A DNA stretch of 64,000 bases from Chitinophaga sp. H8. Lineage in GTDB: Bacteria > Bacteroidota > Bacteroidia > Chitinophagales > Chitinophagaceae. Shown one piece after another: positions 35,956-45,404 of the stretch. The position numbers were made by a program, and so were the translations under genes. The stretch lies in contig NZ_JBEXAC010000001.1 in the NCBI RefSeq assembly GCF_040567655.1, positions 3,162,001 to 3,226,000 on the forward strand, written 5' to 3'. The notes below the pieces were generated by a model. The model saw nothing but the letters and a program-made list of their open reading frames with translations, was not told the DNA's origin and ran no database searches. Numbering within the stretch: position 1 is the first letter of the stretch; every line of letters starts with the position of its first letter.

Positions 35956-37164
35956 TTAATCTTTCAGCTTATTCAAAAAGAAGGACAATTTAAAAAGCAG
36001 CTCATCCTGTAACCCTGCTCTCAACTTGGCTTCCTCATCGGTAATCCCTAACCGGCGCAAACGCTGGTAATACACATAGGAACCTCCTATCAGCTCCAGG
36101 CACTCCTGTATCTTCTGTTTTACTTCTGCTTCCTTGCTGCGTTTTTCAAACTCCTTTTTGGAAAGAATCTTGTCAACAAAATAAAAATTGTCTTTGTCTT
36201 CCACCCACTTCTGCCCCTCGCGGTGCTGTGGTTTGTACACTTCCAGATAACAGTTATCCAGTTTTAACACATCTCCAAATTCGGCGCGTATATCTATTAC
36301 CGTAGGCTTTTCTGCGGCCGGGTCCGACAAACGCTTTTTGATGAGATTACTGATCTCAATACCCAACGTATCACTATTCATCAGTATCTGATTCAACTCT
36401 GAAAATTCCAGGCTGATAGTGATGCGGGCATATCCCCTTCCGCTTTTAATCTTACCAAACAGGCTGGGCGTAGTTTGTTCATCAAAAACGATGTCTTCCA
36501 CCTGCACCTTGCTGATGGTTTTATAATTAGGTTTATAACCTTCTTCAATAGGCGTAGCCCTACGGTTTACCTGCTTACTGGTTTCCTGCCGGCGGGTGAA
36601 CTGGATAAAGTCATCTACAAAACGCAGCTCCTGCTTTTTAAGCTTTGTGTATAACTCATGAGTAGAGTAATTGTTCATTTTACTTAATACCATCAAATCA
36701 TTCCAGCTGTCAAAATGCTGCATTTTCTTCAACTCATCCAAAACATCTGAAGCCGCCATATTACGACGGTACAATAGTTCCCCTACCAGAAACAGCGAAT
36801 ATTCATGGGCAGGATATCCCAGTTCCGGTAATACATCGTACGGGCTTCTTTTTAATTCACGGGCATGTTCCAGCAACTCAATATCAGACATAACAGGTGA
36901 TAAAAGATATTTTTTGGCGGCCGACCGCAATTTCTTACTTACGTAGTCCAACAGATGATCATTTACCTGTCCCTGCTGTACAAAATCATGCAGGATTTGT
37001 ACAAAACGCTTGGAAGCTGGTAAACCAAACTGTGAAAGGATGTCATTTTCCATGTCCAGCACATCCTCAAAACCGGTGTCTTCCTTTGCAGACTTTACCC
37101 GCTGCCCAATAAGCCGGTAACGCTGATAATACTCCTGTAATTTCAGTTTAAGCTGATCCATCAT
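35956..37164 (-). CDS. Conserved hypothetical cytosolic protein
   Basis: 402 residues without signal peptide or membrane segments. I recognise no named domain. The N-terminal 200 residues are helical and rich in charged residues (YYQRYRLIGQRVKSAKED, LDMENDILSQFGL, SKRFVQILHDFVQQG). The middle has a basic linker RRQETSKQVNRRATP, then a beta-rich part (YARITISLEFSEL, IDIRAEFGDVLKLDNC). The C-terminal 70 residues are again helical. The gene has its own terminator and a palindrome just before its start, so it is probably an independent transcription unit. Confidence 0.6.
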   Translation of the reverse strand: MMDQLKLKLQEYYQRYRLIGQRVKSAKEDTGFEDVLDMENDILSQFGLPASKRFVQILHDFVQQGQVNDHLLDYVSKKLRSAAKKYLLSPVMSDIELLEHARELKRSPYDVLPELGYPAHEYSLFLVGELLYRRNMAASDVLDELKKMQHFDSWNDLMVLSKMNNYSTHELYTKLKKQELRFVDDFIQFTRRQETSKQVNRRATPIEEGYKPNYKTISKVQVEDIVFDEQTTPSLFGKIKSGRGYARITISLEFSELNQILMNSDTLGIEISNLIKKRLSDPAAEKPTVIDIRAEFGDVLKLDNCYLEVYKPQHREGQKWVEDKDNFYFVDKILSKKEFEKRSKEAEVKQKIQECLELIGGSYVYYQRLRRLGITDEEAKLRAGLQDELLFKLSFFLNKLKD

Positions 37165-37181
37165 ATGTATATAATTATTAA

Positions 37182-37200
37182 ATAAATACTTAGTATTTAT
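37182..37200. promoter_or_regulatory. Palindrome before the 402-residue hypothetical gene; notes on the 37165-37501 spacer
   Basis: ATAAATACT (37182-37190) and AGTATTTAT (37192-37200) are exact reverse complements around a single T, ending 18 bases from the start codon at 37164 and likely near the promoter. The rest of the 337-base spacer has no gene: it holds this palindrome, an unremarkable stretch from about 37210 to 37440, and a terminator hairpin at 37447-37470 for the gene at 37502. Confidence 0.45.
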
Positions 37201-37446
37201 AAGCTGGTATGTCTGTCAGGCAATAAATTGTCATCCAACATTCATCTTTTGGGTCGGTTAGCTACCAAATAGTTGTTATCCTGGAAAATACGGCACATCC
37301 TTTCCAGGTCTTAAAATATCAAGCACCTGATTACCAATAGCTTATAAAATAAATCGTTTAATGGGAGAGTTTGCAAAGTTACGCCTTTTCCTGGCATGTT
37401 CCGCATGCTACCAGGAGAAATCTGGCTGGAGGGCTTATAAACTAAA

Positions 37447-37470
37447 ATAGCCGGCACAATGGCCAGCTAT
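37447..37470 (-). terminator. Terminator of the rhamnosidase gene
   Basis: On the minus strand ATAGCTGGC pairs with GCCGGCTAT (one G-T pair, short loop) and TTTAG follows. It sits 30 bases after the stop codon. Confidence 0.65.
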
Positions 37471-37501
37471 CTTAGCTCAAAACAACAATATGGGAGTTGT
37501 G

Positions 37502-39880
37502 TTATAAACGTACTGCTTGCTTTCCGGGCTTTAAAACCACCACCTTCCCATTCCATACAAATCGTCCGCTGATGCCGGGCGGTAAAACCACTTCGCCAGC
37601 AATGCCGTCAGATTTGCCTGTGCGCTTCAGCGATACGGTAATAGTACCCGCCGGGTGCGGCATACTGCCGTTGATCTCCGTTAATTCACCAGGAGCAGGA
37701 CGTACCAAAACTTTAGCAAATCCGGGGGCGTCAGGCATAATGCCACAGATGGTGGCCAGGAAATCATAATTAGGGCTGGCACTCCAGGCATGGCAATCAG
37801 AACGGGCAGGTTCCGGCTTTTCTGCAAAGGTGGTCAGCCCGGTCTTTAGCATATTTCTCCACGGGGTCAGCTCTCCATAATACTGATCTGCCATCCCTGC
37901 TTTTTTCAACGCCTGGTTCAGATAAAACCGGTAGTAGAAAGTAGCAGGTCCCAGGGTATTATCACTCAGGATTTTATTCATCACCGCCTTGATATCTTTA
38001 GCAGGAATCGTATTGGTGAGTATAGCCATAATACCTGCGTGCTGGCTAAAGGCTTTCTTTTCCGGCGTATTAGCCATTTCTTCCCTGCCCTTATCAAAAC
38101 ACTGCTGATAAGTACCATTGCTCAGGGTTGCAGCCAGCTTTTTGTAGTAGGCGCCCTCATATGTTTTTCCAAAGTAGGTAAACAGCTCGGCCGCCTGCTG
38201 AAGCGTATATACATACTGCAGGGTGATCACTGATGAATTACCATTGGTAGCTCCTTCGGGCACCCCATCCGCAAACGCATCTGTATAGTCTACAAAGTTC
38301 CACCACTTCATAGGTCCCAGCATTTTCTTCTCTTCATCTATTTTTTGTTCGTACCAGTTCAATACGCCGCTTACTGCGGTCAGCAATGGCTTTAAAAAAG
38401 CATCGTCCTTCCGGTGCATCCAGTAGTCGTACACCATCGTTACCCAATACAGGGAAAAGGGTGGGATTACCTGGATACGGTTACTGGGATACCGCCCCTG
38501 TGTTAATCCTTCCGGTACACGGGAGTGGTAAAAATCCATAATTGCTTTACGCATTAAGCGGTCATCGCCGGTTACATACAAAGAGATGAGCGATTGAATA
38601 CGGGTATCTCCTTCGTACTGTAATTGCTCATAGTAAGGACAATCGAAATAGGTTTCGCCCGCACAAAGCCGGGCCGTTCTCCAGCCCACCTTCCACAGCT
38701 CCTGCATAGAGGCATCATTGCTGGAAAAGCCAGCCACTGCCTTAAACGGATAACCGGTATACTGCCCGTACATATCCGTAATAACCAGGGGCTGATCTGC
38801 CGTGGTAATATCCAGTTGCAGGTAGCGATAAGTACGGAACCATAAAGGGCGGAATAAACGGTTGTTGCCACCATCCATTTGAAACACATCATAATTGCCG
38901 ATGATGTTTTTACCAGTAATTTCATCCCGGTTCCCTTTCTGATTATTTTTATCGAACAGTGCTTCTGCATAAGTCATTTTCACTACTGTACCTTTACCTC
39001 CATTTACCAGCAGTTCAGGATAAGCAGTGGTATTAAAGGTCTGATCCAGCAGGATGCTCACAGTTTTATTAGCGGGGATGGTAAGTGGTTTTTTGCCTCC
39101 TAAAAAATCGGCATTTACCTCCATGCCTTCAGCCCGCCTTACTGCTGGTATACGTTGTAATGTTTCTTCCATCAGTGGTATAGGACGTGGTACCAGTGTC
39201 CATTGATTGTCGGTACCATATCCCAGTGGAGCCGGATTGGCAACTGCCGATGCCGCCTTCCAGGCAACATCGTTATAGCCGGGCTGTTCCCATCCCCAGG
39301 GATATCGGGAGCCGTCTATCTGATCACCAGGCCCGATCACCATGTAGGCCCGCAGGCGCTGCATGTTGTCTGTAGAACAGGGGGTGTAGGATTGGTTCAC
39401 CATCACCTTCCAGGTACCATTGGTATTCACTAACTGCTCAGCTTCGCTATCTCCCTGCAATACAAAAGCCGTTTGATTGGAGATTTGCGCCACGGGCGCA
39501 TACACCCCCATATTCCATACCAGGGCAGCAATCACATTCTCACCTGCTTTTAAATAAGGCGCCAGGTCTACAGATTCAAAATACCAGTTATACAGATCTC
39601 CCCGCGCTGGTCCGCTACATACAGGTGTACCGTTTACAAACAACCGGTAGCGGTTATCTCCTGTTACATGTACCAGAAATTTACCTGGTTTACTGGTCAG
39701 GGAAAATGTCTTTCTGAAATGGAATACCCCATAATCTCTGAGGGGTACATCCGGGCAGGTCACCCAATTGGCAGGCCAATGCCCCTGCAATAAAGCCGGG
39801 TTCATCTTTACATCCTGTGCACAAAGGCTACCCATAAAAAAGAGGCAAATCAACGTGGCTCCTAATAGTCTTCTCATCAT
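37502..39880 (-). CDS. Secreted alpha-L-rhamnosidase-like protein (GH78 related)
   Basis: 792 residues. Signal peptide 1-21 (ends SLCAQ). An N-terminal beta-sandwich (about 40-150) with RYRLFVNGTPVCSGPARGDL is the carbohydrate-binding jelly-roll typical of these enzymes. The (alpha/alpha)6 barrel runs from about 385 to 710, starting YFDCPYYEQLQYEGDTR, and a beta domain closes the chain. The canonical GH78 motif D-C-P-x-R-x-E-R is here DCPYYEQLQ, one residue shorter and without the Arg, so this is a separate subfamily and rhamnose specificity is not assured. It lies 256 bases downstream of the large operon, behind its own operator-like repeats. Confidence 0.85.
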   Translation of the reverse strand: MMRRLLGATLICLFFMGSLCAQDVKMNPALLQGHWPANWVTCPDVPLRDYGVFHFRKTFSLTSKPGKFLVHVTGDNRYRLFVNGTPVCSGPARGDLYNWYFESVDLAPYLKAGENVIAALVWNMGVYAPVAQISNQTAFVLQGDSEAEQLVNTNGTWKVMVNQSYTPCSTDNMQRLRAYMVIGPGDQIDGSRYPWGWEQPGYNDVAWKAASAVANPAPLGYGTDNQWTLVPRPIPLMEETLQRIPAVRRAEGMEVNADFLGGKKPLTIPANKTVSILLDQTFNTTAYPELLVNGGKGTVVKMTYAEALFDKNNQKGNRDEITGKNIIGNYDVFQMDGGNNRLFRPLWFRTYRYLQLDITTADQPLVITDMYGQYTGYPFKAVAGFSSNDASMQELWKVGWRTARLCAGETYFDCPYYEQLQYEGDTRIQSLISLYVTGDDRLMRKAIMDFYHSRVPEGLTQGRYPSNRIQVIPPFSLYWVTMVYDYWMHRKDDAFLKPLLTAVSGVLNWYEQKIDEEKKMLGPMKWWNFVDYTDAFADGVPEGATNGNSSVITLQYVYTLQQAAELFTYFGKTYEGAYYKKLAATLSNGTYQQCFDKGREEMANTPEKKAFSQHAGIMAILTNTIPAKDIKAVMNKILSDNTLGPATFYYRFYLNQALKKAGMADQYYGELTPWRNMLKTGLTTFAEKPEPARSDCHAWSASPNYDFLATICGIMPDAPGFAKVLVRPAPGELTEINGSMPHPAGTITVSLKRTGKSDGIAGEVVLPPGISGRFVWNGKVVVLKPGKQAVRL

Positions 39881-39908
39881 AACTTACAATTGCTAACAAG
39901 TATTTCTC

Positions 39909-39972
39909 AACAGGTATAACGGTAATGCCTGTTGTCCGGCATTTGGTTTACACAGGTAAAGGTATTACCTGT
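39909..39972 (-). promoter_or_regulatory. Two dyad operators upstream of the rhamnosidase gene
   Basis: Dyad 1 (39909-39933) has AACAGG and CCTGTT ends; 10 of 12 positions are symmetric. Dyad 2 has perfect 8-base arms ACAGGTAA (39952-39959) and TTACCTGT (39965-39972). Their left half-sites are 42 bases apart, about four helical turns. Both contain paired GGTA units (GGTATAACGGTAAT, GGTAAAGGTATT) that recall the GGTATA repeats bound by E. coli NanR, a FadR-subfamily regulator. The stretch lies 29-92 bases before the start codon. Confidence 0.5.
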
Positions 39973-40093
39973 TTTGTCTAAAGCTGGTTTCCGGCCTGAA
40001 TTTAGGAGAGAATGGCTAAAAAGGTGTCCTATGGTGTCTTGCGCTTAAGGTTTTATGAGCTGAACAATTCTTATTGCGGAGCAGATCAGCTAA

Positions 40094-40128
40094 CCTCAAA
40101 GTGCCTTTCGCTGAAAGACGCTTTGAGG
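40094..40128 (-). terminator. Hairpin at the end of the large operon
   Basis: CCTCAAAG and CTTTGAGG, with a nested CTTTC/GAAAG stem, form a long imperfect hairpin 9 bases after the stop at 40137. There is no T-run, so it may be a Rho-assisted end or an mRNA-stabilising structure, allowing some read-through to the rhamnosidase gene. Confidence 0.55.
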
Positions 40129-40136
40129 TGACTGAT

Positions 40137-42497
40137 TTATACTAATACACTTTTTTCCTTTAAGGTAGACATCGCGGTAAGCCCTGCTGTATTTTTCTGG
40201 CTACCAGGAAAACAAATACTGATCAGCCAGCCGGTCACAAAGCAGATAATCAATCCTGTAAATGCATATAGAAGGAAATTCAGCGGGGTGTATTTATTAA
40301 TAAAGTATTGGCCGATTCCACTCACCAGCAGGCCGCCGATAGCTCCCGCAGCATTGGCCCGCTTAGTAAAAATGCCCAGCAGGAATACACCACCTATTCC
40401 CCCTGTAAACAAGCCCAGAATGGTATTAAACTGGTCCCATAAAGAAACTACGCCCCTGTGGGCCATAAATAATGCCAGGCCGGTAGACAGCATACCAACC
40501 AGGGCTGTGGTTACTTTGGCAGCCCGCAAATACCTGAGATCTGTTTTTTGCGTGAACAGCACCTTATAAAAATCAGTGATAAAAGCAGTAGATACAGAGT
40601 TAAGACTACTGCTCAGGGTAGACATGGCAGCGGCAAAAATTCCGGCTATCAGTAAACCCGTTACCCCTACCGGCAATTCACTTACAATATACCAGGGAAA
40701 TATCGAGTCCTGCTTATCCAGACTAATATTCACTTTTCCCGGGTGATAATAATAAAACAGGTATAATAAAGTCCCAATGCTCAGGAAAATAAGTCCGGCT
40801 GGAATAGTGATCCATGCACCAATACGGGCGCTTTGTTTAGCAGTGGCCTCATCTTTTGTGGTAAGATAACGTTGTACGGTGGTCTGATCGCTGCTGAACA
40901 GGATAAAATTGAGTGTCCATCCTCCTATGAACACTACCCAAAAATTAGGTGTGCTTAAATCGAAAGTGCCATCAAACATCCTGAATTTTCCATTGTCTGT
41001 AATATGCTGATAAATGGTTGCAGCATCCGCCGGTAATTTTGTGGGTATATAAAGTACACACAGGAAAGCTCCCCCCAGCAATACAAATACCTGAATTACA
41101 TCTGTCCAGATTACCGCCTTGATACCTCCTTTAAATGTATAGAATACAGTGACCACGCCCATCAATAAAATGCAAACATTTACATCTATTCCCGTAATAA
41201 CTGTCAGCGCTATACTGGGCAATAACAATACAATAGCCAATCGTCCCAGTTGCAGCACGATATATAAAAGCGATGCAATAAATCTTACCTTATAATTAAA
41301 CCGTTTATCGAGATATTCATAAGCAGAGGTGATATTGAGGCGCCGGTAAAAGGGAATGAAATACCTGTTTACCAGTGGTACTACCAATATCACAGACATC
41401 ATCAGAAAAAAATAGTTCCAGTTAGTAGCGTATGTTTTAGCCGGTACTGACATAAAGGTAATAGCACTTAAATGTGAGCCAAGGATACTTACTCCTACTG
41501 CCCATCCCGGCACCTTACCACCGCCTTTAAAATAATCTGCGGTGGATTGCTGTTTGCCTGCAAATGCCAACCCTATAAAAACTGTAAACAACAAGTATGC
41601 TGCCAGCACTGCGTAATCCCAGATGGAAAAAAAACCGGGATATACAATGGTCCCTTTGTACAGCGTAAAACCACCCTGCTCATTTTGGCTGGCTAACCAG
41701 AGCTGTCCCTCATCTTTTAAGAGATAGTTCCGACCGCTCATAAAACGGGAGCTGCCAGCAATACTCATACGCTTTGTAATCGTATTATACATCCATAACT
41801 GCCGGTAACTGCTATCAGATACTGCCAGAGATCCCGGAGCAAAAAGCAGGTAAGTACTGCCGGTAGCGATACCTGATAAAGGCGCAGCGGGCAATAATCC
41901 TGCATCATCTCTCAAAGGTGCAACTGTCCAGATACCTTTGCTCAGATCATATATCATCATATTCCTGCCGGGCTGCTCTCCCAACACATATATACAAGGA
42001 TATTCACCATTCGATTGTACGAGCAATTGCGGGTAAATGCTGGGCACTGGCATCGGGGGCATCGGCTTCCAGGCATCCGGCTGCTGCAGGTCCAGCATAT
42101 ACATGCCATCAGCAGGGCCCGTTGTGGTTGTACCTCCTGCTACATACACCTTGTTTTCGTACAGTAATACGCCCGGTTTTTTTAGTACTACAGGCAGAGC
42201 CGGTAATGTCTCCTTCTTCCATTCCTGCCGCGCAGTATTCCAGCGCAGCAAGGATACCGTAGTTTGTAAACCAGCCTCGCTTTCGCCACCTGCACATACG
42301 ATGCGCAGTTCATCGAATCCAATGCCTGCCTTCAGGCTATCCGCAGCCAGGAGTTGTTTTAAGATATCCAATTGCCTTACTGTTACAGCAGTATTTACTT
42401 CCCAGGTAATCTTGTTATAAGGAAGGGGTTCATGTGCATAGGAAGGCAAGAAGAACAGGCATATACATAATATCCCCAACAAAAGTGCTTTATTCAT
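40137..42497 (-). CDS. NanM-like kelch domain fused to a Na+/solute symporter
   Basis: 786 residues. Signal peptide 1-21. Residues about 25-285 form a kelch-type beta-propeller resembling cyclically permuted mutarotases (NanM/YjhT), with blades such as NKVYVAGGTTTTGPADGMYMLDL; it should be periplasmic. From about 295 a sodium:solute symporter (SSS) domain follows with about 13 membrane helices, including AGKQQSTADYFKGGGKVPGW and FKGGIKAVIWTDVIQVFVLL. In sialic acid loci of Bacteroidota such fusions join sugar epimerisation to uptake; that role is inferred here. It is the last gene of the operon, 36 bases after the SDR gene. Confidence 0.88.
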   Translation of the reverse strand: MNKALLLGILCICLFFLPSYAHEPLPYNKITWEVNTAVTVRQLDILKQLLAADSLKAGIGFDELRIVCAGGESEAGLQTTVSLLRWNTARQEWKKETLPALPVVLKKPGVLLYENKVYVAGGTTTTGPADGMYMLDLQQPDAWKPMPPMPVPSIYPQLLVQSNGEYPCIYVLGEQPGRNMMIYDLSKGIWTVAPLRDDAGLLPAAPLSGIATGSTYLLFAPGSLAVSDSSYRQLWMYNTITKRMSIAGSSRFMSGRNYLLKDEGQLWLASQNEQGGFTLYKGTIVYPGFFSIWDYAVLAAYLLFTVFIGLAFAGKQQSTADYFKGGGKVPGWAVGVSILGSHLSAITFMSVPAKTYATNWNYFFLMMSVILVVPLVNRYFIPFYRRLNITSAYEYLDKRFNYKVRFIASLLYIVLQLGRLAIVLLLPSIALTVITGIDVNVCILLMGVVTVFYTFKGGIKAVIWTDVIQVFVLLGGAFLCVLYIPTKLPADAATIYQHITDNGKFRMFDGTFDLSTPNFWVVFIGGWTLNFILFSSDQTTVQRYLTTKDEATAKQSARIGAWITIPAGLIFLSIGTLLYLFYYYHPGKVNISLDKQDSIFPWYIVSELPVGVTGLLIAGIFAAAMSTLSSSLNSVSTAFITDFYKVLFTQKTDLRYLRAAKVTTALVGMLSTGLALFMAHRGVVSLWDQFNTILGLFTGGIGGVFLLGIFTKRANAAGAIGGLLVSGIGQYFINKYTPLNFLLYAFTGLIICFVTGWLISICFPGSQKNTAGLTAMSTLKEKSVLV

Positions 42498-42533
42498 CCT
42501 GTTGTTTTTAAAGTGCAGTTTATATCCTTGATA

Positions 42534-43331
42534 CTACCAGCTGGTCCAGCCACCATCTACCAGAAGGTTATGGCCGGTAACATATGCCGCAGCATCTGAT
42601 GCCAGAAACACTACCGGCCCTTTAATATCATCATCCGTTGCAAACCTGCCTAATGGCGTGAGCCGTTTATAATTAGTTACAAATTCATTTTCCCCAATAC
42701 TTGCCGCAATACCCGGACCATACCCACCCGGACTGATACAGTTTGCCCTGATATTAAACTGCCCATAATAATTAGCCAGCCATTTTGTGAAGCCCACCAT
42801 CCCCCATTTATCGTAAGTGTAATTCACCGGGCTGGTCATCCCTGTGTTGCCATATACTTTAAAGTTTGGCCCCACAGTTCCCTGGATAGACCCTATATTG
42901 ATAATACTGCCTGACTGCTGCATACACATCTGTTTTATTACAGCCTGTGTAATCAGCATCATTCCGGTAGCATTAATCTGTTGTGCGCCTTCCCATTCTG
43001 CTTTAGTAATATCATCCAGGTTTTTAAACCCTTCCCTCGAAACGGCGTTATTCACCAATACATCGATCCTGCCGTAGCTATTTAATACCTGCGCAGTAAA
43101 ATCTTTCACGGACTGTTCATTACCCAGGTCCAGCTGCATACCTGCCGCCTGCAGATGCTGTGCCCGTAAATCGGCCGCATATGCTTCACAAGCTGCTACA
43201 TCGCGGCTGGCCAGTATTACTGTTGCTCCGCACTCAGCCAGTGCCAGGGAAACAGGCTTGCCATAATAACCAGCACCACCTGTTACTATTGCTATTTTGC
43301 CATCCAGGCGGAACATATTTGTTGTGTGCAT
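42534..43331 (-). CDS. SDR-family oxidoreductase
   Basis: 265 residues, classical short-chain dehydrogenase. The cofactor motif is TGGAGYYGKP at about 18-27, followed by VNNAVSRE for the NAG-like position, INIGSIQG with the catalytic Ser, and Y-T-Y-D-K as the Tyr-xxx-Lys pair. SPGGYGPG and the C-terminal VTGHNLLVDGGWTSW are family standard. It is likely to oxidise a hydroxyl of a sugar or sugar acid with NAD(P)+ in the cytosol. An insertion around NTGMTSPVNYTYDKWG is longer than average. Two start ATGs (43331 and 43316) are possible. It follows the AKR gene by 24 bases. Confidence 0.9.
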   Translation of the reverse strand: MHTTNMFRLDGKIAIVTGGAGYYGKPVSLALAECGATVILASRDVAACEAYAADLRAQHLQAAGMQLDLGNEQSVKDFTAQVLNSYGRIDVLVNNAVSREGFKNLDDITKAEWEGAQQINATGMMLITQAVIKQMCMQQSGSIINIGSIQGTVGPNFKVYGNTGMTSPVNYTYDKWGMVGFTKWLANYYGQFNIRANCISPGGYGPGIAASIGENEFVTNYKRLTPLGRFATDDDIKGPVVFLASDAAAYVTGHNLLVDGGWTSW

Positions 43332-43355
43332 CCAGATATTATTTAAAAGTTCTGA

Positions 43356-44297
43356 CTAGGGCAACCATACACCAGGAGTGAGTATGTCTTCCTGTATATC
43401 CCTGAATATGTTTTCAATAGATTCTGTTATTTCAATGGGCAAAGCCGCCTCCTTTAACCAGTCAACATTTTGCTGTACCTGCCGGCTATTTACAGCTCCG
43501 AAAACAAGACTACTCACTCCTGGCATATCACGTATATAGGTAAATGCCAGCGCTGCTACACTCCGGTTTGCTTTTACTGCCAGTTCCTGTAGCAGCCGGA
43601 GGTAAGGCCTTGCCCCTGTCAGTGTGCCGGATAAACTATCCGGGTCCATAAAAAACAATCCCTGCAAGAATATGCTTCGGGCAAATACCAACCTGCCAGC
43701 TGCTGCCAGCTGTTTAAACATTCCGTTATGTACCAGTCGCTGATCAAAAATATTCACAGGCACCTGTAACGCGGTAATGTTATCATATGCCAGTACCTGG
43801 TTTACTTCCTGAGGGTAATAAACAGAAATGCCCCCGGTATCGATCAACCCAAGTTCCTGCAGCTCGGTAAGGATGGAAGGTAGGATCCTCAGCACCTGTT
43901 CTACCGGCTGGTCTTTTCCCTTATGGAATAAACAACAGGGGATTTGCGGTATTTTCAACATTGCCAGGGAAGCACGTACACTTGCGATCACTTCTTCCCG
44001 GGCAGCTTTGACATTGCCTAAATGGTGATCACTGATCCTGAATTTAGTGACAATCTGAGGGGATGATGTTGCCCCGAAACCAGCGCACCATGTTCCCAGC
44101 AATTGTTCCGCATTTCCGTAATGTGGCGAAGTATCCAGGGTATTGATACCTGCCGCCATGGCCATCTTCAAAATACCAAAACTCTCTTCTCCGGAAGGCT
44201 GCCCACTATTGTTGGAAATTCCGTAGTCCATCCCAAGTTGTACCGTTCCCAATGTGAGCCGCGATACCTTCATCCCGTTAAAACTTACATATTGCAT
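43356..44297 (-). CDS. Aldo/keto reductase
   Basis: 313 residues with the (beta/alpha)8 AKR fold and all four catalytic residues in place: D55 and Y60 in NTLDTSPHYG, K85 in VTKFRIS, and H125 in CCLFHKGK. The C-terminal NADPH-binding region shows SSLVFGAVNSRQVQQNVDWL. It resembles the plant-type and Bacteroidota AKRs that act on sugars such as fucose or rhamnose-derived ketones, but the substrate is open. In the operon it could reduce the aldehyde freed by the aldolase or oxidise the entering sugar. It lies 18 bases after the mutarotase-like gene. Confidence 0.9.
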   Translation of the reverse strand: MQYVSFNGMKVSRLTLGTVQLGMDYGISNNSGQPSGEESFGILKMAMAAGINTLDTSPHYGNAEQLLGTWCAGFGATSSPQIVTKFRISDHHLGNVKAAREEVIASVRASLAMLKIPQIPCCLFHKGKDQPVEQVLRILPSILTELQELGLIDTGGISVYYPQEVNQVLAYDNITALQVPVNIFDQRLVHNGMFKQLAAAGRLVFARSIFLQGLFFMDPDSLSGTLTGARPYLRLLQELAVKANRSVAALAFTYIRDMPGVSSLVFGAVNSRQVQQNVDWLKEAALPIEITESIENIFRDIQEDILTPGVWLP

Positions 44298-44315
44298 AAC
44301 ACAGGAATTAAATCA

Positions 44316-45404
44316 TTACTGTACCGCGTATACGGTGTTGGTTCTGGTACCAGGTTTTATTTCTCCGCTGATATAAATCCACTTATTTTCCCAATAGGTT
44401 ACAGGGAGAGTAACCCTTGCTGATATGTTGATCATAGTACTATCATACTTCCAGCTATCTTTCTCCGGATAATAGCGCAGTACACTCCGGGTGATACCCG
44501 GGTGCGTTGCAGGGGTTTCATACAATGCAGTAACAGCGTCGACTCCTCCCCATAATAACAGACTACCATCCTGCAATACCGGTAATGGACTTGCACCCGC
44601 CGACGCTCCCCTGGGCATGGGCCCCAGCTGTTGCCAGGTACCGGACCATTTGTTATCCGACCACACCGGCGTAAAACAATAAGCATCCTGTAAAATATGC
44701 CGGAAGCTCCCGTGCTTCGCATTCTTTCCTGTATTTTCCCCGCTGAAAAGATAGAACTTCCCATTATACACCCCACATACCGGCAACAGCCTTTGCGGGC
44801 CAGGGCAGGATGGTAATTCAAACCAGCCATTGGCAGGATTCACGAGGTCCAATGCATACATTTCAGACAACGGAGGCCCTGTAATACTACTGTTTCCACC
44901 TGCCACTATCAATAAACTTCCGGTAAGCGCACCAGCCATATTGGCCAATGGTACCGGTAAATCGGGGTAACGGGTCTGGCTTAACTGCTGATGCTCCCAG
45001 CTAAACCCGATTACCTGACGGGAGTAACTATCCGGTGAGCTTCCGCCCACAATAATCATCTGGTTGCCATAATTAACGGCTATCCCATATGCCAGCGGCA
45101 ATGGCAATTTTTCTTTTAATAGTACCCATCCTTTTCCCTTTTCCAATCTGTAGATATTATCATACCATTTCTTTTTGCCTCCTTCCCATGGCCGTTTTCC
45201 CGGAAAATTAGCCCCTCCCATACAAAAAAGCGTTCCATTACTTACGCCTGCAAACATCCCTGCCCATCCCTCTCCGGGTAATGCAGGTAATGTTGTCCAC
45301 GTAAGTTTATCCTGTGCCTGTGTTTGAGTACCATTCATCATAACATGACCCAATAATAAAATTCCAGTTAACAATATTTTAAGCCTGTCCGGTATCATAT
45401 TCAT
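44316..45404 (-). CDS. NanM-like cyclically permuted mutarotase (kelch propeller)
   Basis: 362 residues with a signal peptide (about 1-30, ends TQAQ). The six-blade kelch pattern starts with GTLFCMGGANFPGKRPWEGG and KKKWYDNIYRL, the hallmark of cyclically permuted mutarotases related to N-acetylneuraminate epimerase NanM. Further blades carry NQMIIVGGSSPDS, LLIVAGGNSSITG and SLLLWGGVDA. NanM speeds alpha/beta conversion of sialic acid in the periplasm before uptake. Its start overlaps the stop of the SMP-30 gene (ATGA). Together with the kelch half of the symporter it gives the operon two NanM-type modules. Confidence 0.88.
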   Translation of the reverse strand: MNMIPDRLKILLTGILLLGHVMMNGTQTQAQDKLTWTTLPALPGEGWAGMFAGVSNGTLFCMGGANFPGKRPWEGGKKKWYDNIYRLEKGKGWVLLKEKLPLPLAYGIAVNYGNQMIIVGGSSPDSYSRQVIGFSWEHQQLSQTRYPDLPVPLANMAGALTGSLLIVAGGNSSITGPPLSEMYALDLVNPANGWFELPSCPGPQRLLPVCGVYNGKFYLFSGENTGKNAKHGSFRHILQDAYCFTPVWSDNKWSGTWQQLGPMPRGASAGASPLPVLQDGSLLLWGGVDAVTALYETPATHPGITRSVLRYYPEKDSWKYDSTMINISARVTLPVTYWENKWIYISGEIKPGTRTNTVYAVQ

